The translations under genes and the position numbers were made by a program. A DNA stretch of 64,000 bases from CAJCIT01 sp963771305 (GTDB lineage: Bacteria > Acidobacteriota > Terriglobia > Bryobacterales > Bryobacteraceae): contig CAVYTS010000032.1 in the NCBI GenBank assembly GCA_963771305.1, positions 372,001 to 436,000 of the forward strand, read 5' to 3'. Under the pieces are notes generated by a model. It saw only the letters and a list, made by a program, of their open reading frames with translations, ran no database searches and was not told where the DNA came from. This document shows positions 9,047 through 17,192 of the stretch, one piece after another (within the stretch, counting starts at the first letter, position 1; the number at the start of each line of letters is the position of its first letter).

Positions 9047-9176
9047 CTGGATACATCCAAGTTTGGAGTTCGAGGACAGTATCGATGCGCTGTTCGGGAG
9101 TCGAGCGCAGATCTTCTTCGACGTCGGCGGCGTCGGCCTCCTCATGACTGCGGAAGATTCTGACGACCTTCTCCAT
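8988..9176 (-). CDS. small protein associated with a nucleotidyltransferase gene
   Basis: A 62-residue acidic protein beginning MEKVVRIFRSHEEADAADVE and ending ERVYRITQLEQS. Proteins of this type are commonly encoded directly upstream of small nucleotidyltransferases (general recollection, not checked). Here it overlaps the start of that gene by 59 bases, which suggests translational coupling. It has no signal peptide or membrane segment. It may be the partner of a nucleotidyltransferase-type module, but its biochemical role is unknown, and its normal partner is truncated here. Confidence 0.6.
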   Translation of the reverse strand: MEKVVRIFRSHEEADAADVEEDLRSTPEQRIDTVLELQTWMYPDAAEQRFERVYRITQLEQS

Positions 9177-9248
9177 TGCTCTTATTCTACGATGGCCTCG
9201 GCTCTTTCTGACGGAACATTCAGAAGTTCAAACCGTCCGTGTGGCCTG

Positions 9249-10973
9249 CTATTCCTGGTTTGGCGAATCGGACGGTGGCTGGAGCGCCTCTAGAAAATCG
9301 AAGTCGCAGCCGCGGTTGGCTTGCGTGACGTGCTCCAGGAACAGGCGGCCGTAGCCGCGTTCGTATTTCGGCGGCGGTATCACGAAGGCTTTGCGCCGTT
9401 GCTCCAACTCCGCGTCATCGACACACAGCGTCAGCCGTCGGGAGGCCGCATTTAGTTCGATCATGTCGCCGGTACGGACCAGCGCAAGCGGGCCGCCCAC
9501 AGCCGATTCAGGAGCGACATGCAGGACCACCGTGCCGAAACTGGTGCCGCTCATGCGAGCGTCGCTGATGCGAACAATATCGTCGACGCCCTGGTTCAGA
9601 AGCACACGCGGCATTGGGATGTGACCCCATTCGGGGAAGCCGGGTGCGCCCTTCGGGCCGCAGTTCTTCATCAACAAGACGGAATCCTTGGTAACAGGCA
9701 GGTCGTCGCGGTCGATTGAGGCACGCATCTCGTCGTAGCTCTCAAACACATACGCCGGCCCTCGATGGTTCATGAGGCGCGGCGTGGCGGCGGTTTGCTT
9801 GAGGACGGCTCCGTCTGGTGCGAGATTGCCCGTGAGCACGATGGTTCCACCCTCCGCGCCGATCGGGTTGGCGAGTGCGCGGATCACATTGCGGTTATGG
9901 CAGGGAGCATTCTGAACATTCTCTCGAATGGTCTTTCCGGTAACGGTTAAGGCCTCCGCGTGGAGATGCGGAAGAATCTCTCTCATCACGGCAGGCAATC
10001 CGCCCGCGTAGTAAAGATCTTCCATCAGGTATTCTCCCGACGGCTTGACGTTCACGATGTAGGGCGTGCGGCGCGAGATGGTATCGAAGTCGCCAAGGCT
10101 CAGGGGAATGCCCAAGCGTCCGGCAATGGCCAGCAGATGCACGACGGCGTTGGTCGATCCGCCAATCGCCATATCAACCGTGATGGCGTTCTCCAAAGCG
10201 GCGCGAGTCATGATGCGAGAGGGGCGCAGGTCCTCAGCCACCAGTTCGACGGCGCGGTGGCCGCTGAGCTCGGCAATCGCAAGGCGACGTGAATCGGGCG
10301 CGGGAATGTTGGCGCATCCGGTGAGCGTCATGCCGAGCGCTTCGGCCAGACTTGTCATGGTAGAGGCGGTGCCCATCACGGTGCAGTGGCCGGCGCTACG
10401 CGCAATTCCGCCCTCGATCTCTTCCCACTCTTCCTCGCTCAGTTTGCCGGTGCGAAAGAGGTCGAACAGCCTGCGGCCATCAGTGCCCGAACCGAGGCGC
10501 TGATCCCGCCATTGGCCGCTCAGCATCGGTCCGCCGGGAACGACGATCGCTGGAAGGTCAGCGCTCGCGCAACCCATCAGTTGGGCCGGGGTTGTTTTGT
10601 CGCAACCGCACAGCAGGACGACGCCGTCGATCGGATTCGCTCGAATCGATTCTTCGACATCCATCGCCATCAGGTTGCGATAGAGCATGGTGGTAGGGCG
10701 CATGAACATCTCGCCCAGCGAGATCGTGGGGAATTCCAGCGGCAAGCCGCCCGCTGCCCAAACACCTCGCTTCACTGCTTCGGCTACCGTCCGAAGATGA
10801 ATGTTGCAGTTGTTGAGTTCACTCCAGGAGTTGCAGATGCCAATGACCGGCCGCCCGTCGAAGACCTCACGGTTGTAGCCTTCCGAGCGGAGCCATGCCC
10901 TGCGGGCAAAGCTGTGGTAATCGGAATTGGAACGCCCCCACCATTCCTGGCTGCGCAGTTTGGGTTTGGCCAT
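9249..10973 (-). CDS. IlvD/Edd-family dehydratase (sugar-acid, L-arabinonate-dehydratase-like)
   Basis: A 574-residue complete member of the IlvD/Edd family of Fe-S dehydratases. Conserved Cys-containing motifs are GICNSWSELNNCN, LLCGCDKTTPAQLMG and SAGHCTVMGTAST, which bind the iron-sulfur cluster; ISDARMSGTSFG lies near the C terminus. The N-terminal RSQEWWGRSNSDYHSFARR is typical of the pentonate/hexonate dehydratase branch rather than of dihydroxyacid dehydratase in branched-chain amino-acid synthesis. These enzymes convert aldonic acids to 2-keto-3-deoxy acids in the cytoplasm. The nearby sugar-acid operon (1-5502) has no dehydratase of its own, so the two may belong to one pathway, though this gene is on the opposite strand about 3.7 kb away. 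Confidence 0.88.
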   Translation of the reverse strand: MAKPKLRSQEWWGRSNSDYHSFARRAWLRSEGYNREVFDGRPVIGICNSWSELNNCNIHLRTVAEAVKRGVWAAGGLPLEFPTISLGEMFMRPTTMLYRNLMAMDVEESIRANPIDGVVLLCGCDKTTPAQLMGCASADLPAIVVPGGPMLSGQWRDQRLGSGTDGRRLFDLFRTGKLSEEEWEEIEGGIARSAGHCTVMGTASTMTSLAEALGMTLTGCANIPAPDSRRLAIAELSGHRAVELVAEDLRPSRIMTRAALENAITVDMAIGGSTNAVVHLLAIAGRLGIPLSLGDFDTISRRTPYIVNVKPSGEYLMEDLYYAGGLPAVMREILPHLHAEALTVTGKTIRENVQNAPCHNRNVIRALANPIGAEGGTIVLTGNLAPDGAVLKQTAATPRLMNHRGPAYVFESYDEMRASIDRDDLPVTKDSVLLMKNCGPKGAPGFPEWGHIPMPRVLLNQGVDDIVRISDARMSGTSFGTVVLHVAPESAVGGPLALVRTGDMIELNAASRRLTLCVDDAELEQRRKAFVIPPPKYERGYGRLFLEHVTQANRGCDFDFLEALQPPSDSPNQE

Positions 10974-11131
10974 GCCACTCCATTAGAAACCAATTCGCGG
11001 GCGGGCAGATGAGTCAATGTGAAAACTCCCTTTGGCTTCGCTCCCTGACAATCGAGGTTCTGTGTTTTCCCTCTGCACTGATCTCGGCTCCGACTCAGCG
11101 TTCATTGCTGGTGTGGTTCCGGTTAGATGAG

Positions 11132-11172
11132 AATCGACAAGGTGTCGATTGCGGGCGGGGCGCCCACCCTAC
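11132..11172. repeat. dispersed hairpin element of the AATCGRCR type, copy 1
   Basis: A perfect 8-bp stem, AATCGACA/TGTCGATT with loop AGG, is followed by GCGGGCGGGGCGCCCACCC. Copies with compensating base changes are at 20350 and 47101. Each lies 20-65 bases downstream of the stop codon of a minus-strand gene. It sits in the 10974-11211 gap, which has no gene. Confidence 0.6.
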
Positions 11173-11211
11173 GAGTGCGTCGTTATTGAGCGGGGCGAAA
11201 CTAGCCGAAAC

Positions 11212-13905
11212 TTACTGTTGCACGAGGCGCACTGTGGCTGTGGCCAGGGTATATTGCAGGGTCAGCGGATAGCTGACGGGTTGGTTGCTCGACGTGTAGG
11301 TCAACGTTACATCTTGCAGGTAGAAGACCATGCCGTCAGTGGCCCACCCGGCGGCCACCGCGCTACCCGTTGAGCCACCGCCGACAAGCAGCGGCCCGTC
11401 GGGAGCATTGACGTGAATCTCAACCTGGCTGCTTACCGACGTTCTCCACGTAATGTCGGCGGTAGCAAGAGTCTGACCGGGGGGCACCGCGATCGGGTTG
11501 TTGGTAATCTGCAAAACGGAATCGCCGAGACTGAGGATATTGGAAGTCAGCTGTGCGCTGGTCGTCGCCAGCACCCCGTGGGTTGCAGCGTTGACCAGGT
11601 AGAAGTTCTCGCCGTTGGTCACCCAATTACCCGTCGCCGCCGAACCGGAGGACACGCCGTTGGCCATCAGCGGACCGGTTGGCGAGCCGACACGCACTTG
11701 AATCTGCGGCACACTTCCAGCATTCCAATTAACGGTGGTGGTTCCTAGCTCCTGACCTTGCGGCACCTCGATTGGATTCGGGTTCAAGTAGATGATGGGG
11801 GAGCCCACATCACCCGGACTCACAGTTGAGGCGCCATCTTGATTGACGTGGACCACGGTGGTGGCAAGCACGGCCAAGGTACTTTCGTCCACAAGATAGA
11901 ACGTCATGCCGTTCGAAACCCAATAGCCGGTAGCCGCCGTTCCGGTTGCCCCGCCAACGGTGAGCACCGGGCCGGTGGGGGAGTCGACACGTATCTCAAC
12001 AGTGGTATGGCCGGGCGCATCCCATGAGAGCGTGGTCTCACCGAGCGGGGAGGCATTGGGTGTCACAATTGTGCTCGGCGAGGCCGTCAGCGTTGGATTG
12101 GAAATCACTTGCGCGGTGACGGTGCCCAATGTGTTGGCGGCTGTCAGCGCTTTTCCGTTCGATGAGTCCTGCAGATAGAACTGCAGCCCATCCGAAACCC
12201 AGTTCCCCGTGGCAGCTTGAGCCGTCGGCGAAAAAAACTCGGCCAATAGAGCCCCTGACGGGCTTCCCACCCGAATTTCGCTGGTCGTCGTTCCGGAAGG
12301 AGCATTCACGAACAGCGTGGTGGTGCCCAGAGTCGTCCCGCCAGTCGTGTAAATCGGGTTGGGTGTGGCGAAAAAAACGCTTGCGTTGCTCGCGAGCACT
12401 GGTGGCAACGGCAGTTCCAGGTAGTCGCGAATCTGCTGGTATGCGGCCGAGAACTTTGTATACCAGAAATCGTAAGGGGCCTGCGTATCGCAAATAGTGG
12501 CGGTGGCGGGGCAGGTTGCACTGTTGCAATCGGTATATCCCGTGCTCAAGGAACCCAACAGGCGCCCTTCATTGTCGAAGATACCGGAGCCCGACGAGCC
12601 ACTGTCCGGCGAGCCGTTGGCGTTGTACTCAATCTGAAAGGCGTTGGCAAAGGGAGATGCTCCGTACACGTCGAGCCGCGAGTCGACGCGAGGAGCGTAG
12701 GCAAACTCCACCGACAATCCTTGCGGGTAACTGAGCGACGTCACGTTCTCACCAAAGAGGACTTCATCCGTTGAGTAGCCGGCGAGGACAAAATCCGGCG
12801 TGTTGGGATATCCTGACATCTGTACCAGCGAGTAGTCAAGGTCGTCGAGAATTTCGGTGGCGTTGTCCTGATTTTCGAACGGATTGTCCACGTACGAAAG
12901 AAGCTGGACACCCAGCACCTGGGGACTCTGGGTCGGATCCGGCATCGCCCCTTTGCACGTCGACGTGCGGTAATCAAACGCAGCGGTCAGACTTAATGCG
13001 ACCGCATTCGAGTCAACGCAGTGGCCTGCCGTCAACAAAACAGGCTGGCCGTTGGGGGCATTCAGCATAGTGCCGGAGCATTGATACTGGCTGTTACCCA
13101 TATTGAACAGAAGAAATGCAGTGGCAGGGGTGACGAGTGAAACGGCAGGGTACGTCGCGCTACCCTCTTCGCAAGTTGCGTCGATGAAGCAACTGTAATT
13201 CGGCGTTGCGGCCGCGAGCGGGATCGCGGCTGATGGCTGACGGCCCGCAATATAGAACGAATCAGCGGAGGATCGCGCGGCGGTCCCGTTTGGGGGAGCT
13301 TCACGTCCCCCGAAACGATACAGGTGTGCGATCTCGGCAACTTGGAACGGAGGCAAGCCGGGCGACTGAACTTGAGAACCGGGTTGATACTCGACCTCCA
13401 CGGAGTCTGCGAACACCGCTTCCGTCCACAGGTCTCCGTTGCCATGCACGCCCAGCGCGCTATAGGGGCCGAACACCTGTTTCGGCGGACTGGCGGTGTC
13501 GTGAACCCAGACCTTGCCATCGCCTACGGAGAAGTTCGTAAAGTGAACGCGTATCCCGACGGCGTCGTTCGATTGGAGCGCCAGGCGCCACACGGTGGTT
13601 CCGTCGCTGTTCTTTTGCCAGGCTCCCGTCGCCATCATGGCACCGGTTACCGGTCTCTGAACTCCCACTTGCAACATGCCCCGGCGCGGCGCGTTGTCAC
13701 GGAGCGCATCGTTGAGGGTGCCCAGGGAAATGATAGGGGCGGCCTTTAACGAGAAACGTTGCGACGGGGCTTGTTCCGGCGCCCGCTGTACCGCCGCCTT
13801 GGGCTTTCCTGGTAGAACCGACTGCGCCGTTAGGCAGCGAGCACTGGTGAGGGCGCAAACGAGGGCCATCGCGGCCCATGAAAAGGAGATAATTTTTCTC
13901 GACAC
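11212..13905 (-). CDS. secreted trypsin-like serine protease with four C-terminal repeat modules
   Basis: The GTG at 13905, preceded by GGGA, gives an 897-residue protein with a typical Sec signal (IISFSWAAMALVCALTSARC). The longer frame to 13983 would place extra charged residues before the signal. The protease domain shows a chymotrypsin-like triad: His in VLLTAGHCVDS, Asp in DDLDYSLVQ and Ser in DSGSSGSGIFDNEG, resembling lysyl-endopeptidase-type S1 enzymes with several Cys pairs. From about residue 520 there are four ~85-residue modules with the pattern NPI...LGTTT..W.AP..(V/I)EIRVGSP.G, then TG.WV.(D/N)G..FYL. Three copies of the same module occur in the protein at 17193-20264. The role is presumably extracellular proteolysis with the modules for adhesion or spacing (inference). 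Confidence 0.83.
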   Translation of the reverse strand: MSRKIISFSWAAMALVCALTSARCLTAQSVLPGKPKAAVQRAPEQAPSQRFSLKAAPIISLGTLNDALRDNAPRRGMLQVGVQRPVTGAMMATGAWQKNSDGTTVWRLALQSNDAVGIRVHFTNFSVGDGKVWVHDTASPPKQVFGPYSALGVHGNGDLWTEAVFADSVEVEYQPGSQVQSPGLPPFQVAEIAHLYRFGGREAPPNGTAARSSADSFYIAGRQPSAAIPLAAATPNYSCFIDATCEEGSATYPAVSLVTPATAFLLFNMGNSQYQCSGTMLNAPNGQPVLLTAGHCVDSNAVALSLTAAFDYRTSTCKGAMPDPTQSPQVLGVQLLSYVDNPFENQDNATEILDDLDYSLVQMSGYPNTPDFVLAGYSTDEVLFGENVTSLSYPQGLSVEFAYAPRVDSRLDVYGASPFANAFQIEYNANGSPDSGSSGSGIFDNEGRLLGSLSTGYTDCNSATCPATATICDTQAPYDFWYTKFSAAYQQIRDYLELPLPPVLASNASVFFATPNPIYTTGGTTLGTTTLFVNAPSGTTTSEIRVGSPSGALLAEFFSPTAQAATGNWVSDGLQFYLQDSSNGKALTAANTLGTVTAQVISNPTLTASPSTIVTPNASPLGETTLSWDAPGHTTVEIRVDSPTGPVLTVGGATGTAATGYWVSNGMTFYLVDESTLAVLATTVVHVNQDGASTVSPGDVGSPIIYLNPNPIEVPQGQELGTTTVNWNAGSVPQIQVRVGSPTGPLMANGVSSGSAATGNWVTNGENFYLVNAATHGVLATTSAQLTSNILSLGDSVLQITNNPIAVPPGQTLATADITWRTSVSSQVEIHVNAPDGPLLVGGGSTGSAVAAGWATDGMVFYLQDVTLTYTSSNQPVSYPLTLQYTLATATVRLVQQ

Positions 13906-14636
13906 AGAATATTCCCGTGAGAGGGTGACCCCGACAACGGATCCTTCCTCAGTTGAACACCAACAACGCAGGAGACGGACCACGCCGAAACATCGTTTCC
14001 TTATTAGTTTTAACGATTCTGAAGCCTCAATTTCCGGCAGGTTCGCTCTCTGAGGATCTAATCCCGATTGTATCCACCGGCGTCTTTCTGATTTGGACAG
14101 AGAGGTTGGAAGCGTCGAAGAATGTGTGTGAAGCCGGGAGACGCCCCGGGTGCGAGGGAGAAACCGTCAGACAGGCTGGCCACACCCGCCCAGATGTGGC
14201 CGAGGCTGCCTTTCGGTCTTCAGCGGGCAAGGGCCACCAACCCCTGCCCGCAGAAAGCGGTGACCCGTGCCCGCCCAGACACGGAACGCCGCGGCACGCT
14301 CAGACGGCCCCCACCGTCGAGCGTGCGGTGTCCCGAACGCACAGGTCCCCACCTGTGTGCGGAACTTGGGCAGGAAGTCGCCGGGGAGGCAACCTCAACC
14401 ACCCAAAGCCAAAATCGAAAAAACTCCTTGGCAGCTGCCGAACACCTGCCCGAAAATGATCGGCCGCCGCCAGGCAGCACGGGGGGCAGCGCAACCAGAA
14501 AGCTGCGAACCCCGGCCCGAGACCGCCGGGTAACTAATCCGTCGGAGTCTAGAACAGGCCAAAGGTCTCGCTGCGGCGCCTGACAGAACTCGGCGCGCCG
14601 CGTGGCCTGTGAACTTGTGAACCTGACAAGAATCGG
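13906..14636. other. 730-base gene-free region holding a tandem hairpin array
   Basis: No convincing coding frame is present on either strand; overlapping frames lack recognisable protein features. Its middle is the hairpin array described separately at 14178-14360. It separates the protease start from the 3' end of the broken glycosyltransferase, so it could include the protease promoter and a long leader. Confidence 0.5.
14178..14360. ncRNA. array of five consecutive GC-rich hairpins (candidate structured RNA)
   Basis: Five stems follow one another with little spacer. H1 is GGCCACA/TGTGGCC (14178-14201). H2 is GCGGGCA+GGG/CCC+TGCCCGC (14223-14251). H3 is CCGTG/CACGG inside GCGG/CCGC (14257-14292). 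H4 is GCACGCTC+GACGG/CCGTC+GAGCGTGC (14294-14326). H5 is CACAGGT/ACCTGTG (about 14340-14357). H1 and H3 have exactly the same ten-base loop, CCCGCCCAGA, although their stems differ. The pairing is symmetrical, so the transcribed strand is unknown. It does not match RNase P, tmRNA, 6S or SRP RNA as far as can be judged by eye. It may be a structured RNA, a long 5' leader of the protease mRNA (minus strand), or a structural repeat. Confidence 0.4.
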
Positions 14637-15642
14637 TTAGCTGAGATAGCTTTGGTAAGCGTTCACGCCATGTTGGTTGAAACCGACCAACGCCTTCCAC
14701 CCGTCCGCCGTCGCGCGCCCGTCGTTCAGCAGTTGGCGACCTGCGCGGGCGATATCCAAAACATCATCGACGTCGGCTTTCCAATGTTCCGGCGCCCAGT
14801 CAATGGCCATTGAAACGACCGACGGAACGCCCTCGGCGATACCGTCCGCCGTCACCATGTTGAACGACTCGGTGTAACTCGGCTTTGTAAGAGCAGATGC
14901 ATGTGACTAACTACCTTCCGAAACTTCGGCCACGACTGCCAACCATTGAGCATCAGTGTCACGTTGGGTAAATTCAGCAGCATCTCTTTCGCGGCCGCCA
15001 TCACGGTTTCGCCGCCGCCTTCAACACGCCCGGCCGACATCCGCAGTTCGAGCGGCGCGCGAAGGTCCCGGGAAATCTCCTGGGCGGCCCCGGCCGCACT
15101 CATCAAATTCTTCAGCGGTCGCGTCGCGCCGAAAACACCAATGCGAAGCGTGCCGCCCGTGAACACGCGCGACGCCCACGTCTGCTCTGGCTGCAGAAAG
15201 TACAGATTCGGGAGGAAAGCGCAAGGAGCGCCGAACGCCTTGTAGCCAGTTGCAAAACCTCCGGCTGTTGCCGGCTAGGTGGAAGTTCGAGTTGCCCAAC
15301 TCCAGGTCCATGGCTTCGCGCAGAAGCTTTACGCCGTTCCGGTCGGCTTGGAGGAATCCGACATTGGAATGGCAATTCACTGCAAATTGCGTATTGGGAT
15401 ACCGGATGCACAGTTCCTGTAGATCAGTCGTCGGAATCCAGGGTGCCGAGATGATGACGTGGTCAACAGGCGCCACAGCCAGCTTGGCATCGAGATCGGC
15501 TGGGCTCAAAATCGGCCAAACTTCGGTGTTGATTCCTTCGCGGCGGCGCACCTTCGCCGTGTTTATGGCGGCAACACCCAGCCCGATGTGACCAATATTC
15601 CGGTTGGCCGCGAAATTTTTTGTAAGCGAGAATGACTCTCAT
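14637..15642 (-). pseudogene. glycosyltransferase-like gene broken by three frame shifts
   Basis: Reading through four frames gives one continuous protein of about 330 residues. It starts MRVILAYKNFAAN at 15642, continues with ADLDAKLAVAPVDHVIISAP and TQFAVNCHSNVGFLQ, then FATGYKAFGAPCAFLPNLYF, LRIGVFGATRPLKNLMSAA and finally SYTESFNMVTADGIAEGVPS. The late IGVFG...RPLKN and ESFN...EG.P segments resemble the donor-binding half of GT-B (GT4-like) glycosyltransferases; the exact family is uncertain. Breaks are at the six-T run 15616-15621 (one extra base), near 15253 (one extra T) and near 14880 (net shift at CAAAGCCGAG). All occur in or next to short homopolymers, so sequencing error is a real alternative to gene death. 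Confidence 0.62.
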
Positions 15643-15811
15643 TCGGCGGGGCTCCTTCGAGAGACAAACTAGATCGCTCACCCACGAGGTTCGCGCACCA
15701 CCCGTTCAGCCGGCGCCACTTGTGAGAGCCAAGTAATTGACAACAATCGGGAAACTTTTTTTGGAAATTTGTGACCGGTCATACCTGCCGCACCACGAAT
15801 GGGGAATGAAG

Positions 15812-16320
15812 TGCGCGGAACAGCGCGTTGCTCAGGGGGGTTCAAGTCCCTCCGGCGCTCGAACGAGGAGCGCCGTATCCAAAGGCGGGGTGAACAGCCT
15901 AGCTGGTCGGAGAAGCGGGAGGCGCGGAGAGGGCTAAACGGGCACGAAGGCGAAAGCCGGAGACAGCCATGGCAAACCTGAAGCCGCCATTTGCCGGCGC
16001 CGGCGGGCAGGGTGTCCACCGCCAACGTGGAATCCGAAGGGCAGGAAGAAATACCGGGCGGTAATCGAGGGTAACCACGATGAACTCGGCCAATGGTGGG
16101 GATCGGTCGACCATGCTTCATACGGGCGGAGGCGATCTCATTCACCCCACCTCGACGAGGGTGTGCCAACGGAACGGTACGGAAGAGAAGCGTGACCTCA
16201 GCCGGACTGGCATTTGTGAAAGATGTATGCGGGAAATCGGCGCCGGCCGAGGCCCCCGGAACTTTGCGGGGAAACTGTCCGCCGTCCTGCCAATCAAAAC
16301 TATAGAGGCAGTGTGCCTCG
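15812..16320 (+). other. possible group II intron remnant (5' ribozyme half, no reverse transcriptase)
   Basis: This 500-base stretch has no convincing gene but looks like structured RNA. It opens with GTGCG (the GUGYG consensus at group II intron 5' ends), followed by GGGGGTTCAAGTCCCTC. Further on it has AAGGCGAAAGCC with a GAAA tetraloop, and other short stems. No reverse-transcriptase reading frame and no clear domain V hairpin are present before the next gene, so if it is an intron it is 3'-truncated. The identification rests on memory of intron sequence style and is tentative. The rest of the 15643-16357 gap shows nothing else. Confidence 0.3.
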
Positions 16321-16357
16321 CTGTTCTGACTAGAACGGTTTCCCGAAAGGTTTGCTT

Positions 16358-17014
16358 ATGAAGAATCACACAACGCTTACAACGCTCTTGTTTGGAACAC
16401 TGATCTCGATGCCAGTCGCGATGACAGCGCAGATCGGCTCGCCGCAAGGGCCGGGCAGCATGCCACAACAGAACCGGCCTTCGCCCAGCATTACGGACCC
16501 CAATCAGATGGGCGAACCAAACGCCATGACCCCATCCAAAGTCGACGACAAGACTTTCGTAAAAGACGCCGCGGTGGGAGGACTTACGGAAATCCAGCTA
16601 GGCAAACTAGCGCAAGAAAAGGCATCCAGTGACACGGTGAAGCAATTCGGCCAGCATATGGTGGACGACCACACCAAGGCGAACGATCAGCTAAAGCGCG
16701 TCGCATCGGAAGCCAACATGACGGTTCCGGACTCGATCGATTCCAAGCATCAGGCCCGCATCGATAAACTTTCGAAACTGAGTGGCGCCCAGTTTGACCA
16801 AGCTTTCATTAAAGATCAACTAAAGGACCATGAAGAAGATGTGCGGAAGTTCCAGGCCGAGGCTCAGAACGGCTCGAACGCCCAGGTAAAGAGCTTTGCG
16901 TCCTCCACGCTTCCCACGCTTGAAGAGCACCTCAACATGGCCAAGGATTTGAAGAAATCGAAGGGATCGTCGATGAGCAGCACTGCTTCGAGCAGCGACA
17001 ACTCAGCCCGGTAA
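16358..17014 (+). CDS. DUF4142-domain secreted protein
   Basis: The ATG at 16358, after GAAAGG, gives a 218-residue protein with a Sec signal peptide (LTTLLFGTLISMPVAMTAQ). A Pro/Gln-rich linker of about 40 residues follows, then a DUF4142 helical domain: FVKDAAVGGLTEIQLGKLAQ, QFGQHMVDDHTKAND and FIKDQLKDHEEDVRKFQAEA. The domain is a ferritin-like four-helix bundle with conserved His residues, found in exported proteins of Acidobacteriota and Proteobacteria. A stress-related or metal-related role has been suggested for the family, but no activity is established. A Ser-rich tail of about 20 residues closes the protein. It stands alone, with no operon partner. Confidence 0.88.
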   Translation: MKNHTTLTTLLFGTLISMPVAMTAQIGSPQGPGSMPQQNRPSPSITDPNQMGEPNAMTPSKVDDKTFVKDAAVGGLTEIQLGKLAQEKASSDTVKQFGQHMVDDHTKANDQLKRVASEANMTVPDSIDSKHQARIDKLSKLSGAQFDQAFIKDQLKDHEEDVRKFQAEAQNGSNAQVKSFASSTLPTLEEHLNMAKDLKKSKGSSMSSTASSSDNSAR

Positions 17015-17192
17015 CTTCATAACGCTTTAATAACCGACCGCCGAATGAAGACAACTTCTATGAGGCGAGACTGGGGAACGTCGGTAGGCACGGACAGTGA
17101 ACTCTTGAACACGTGCTGGCCTGGCGTTTCCCGTACTCATGTGGCGGCACTCAGCTCAACTCATTAGCTCCCACGACAACCAGTGCTGCTTG

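Noticed and set aside
14178..14360. Hairpin array as RNase P, tmRNA or 6S RNA
   Set aside because: Diagnostic conserved motifs of these RNAs were looked for on both strands and not found.
15836..15856. tRNA-like T arm (GGGGGTTCAAGTCCCTC)
   Set aside because: No matching acceptor, D or anticodon arms occur upstream, so it is not a tRNA gene. It was instead noted as part of a possible intron or structured RNA.
16080..16361. Small plus-strand frame before the DUF4142 gene
   Set aside because: No ribosome site or protein-family signal; it lies in the structured region described as a possible intron remnant.
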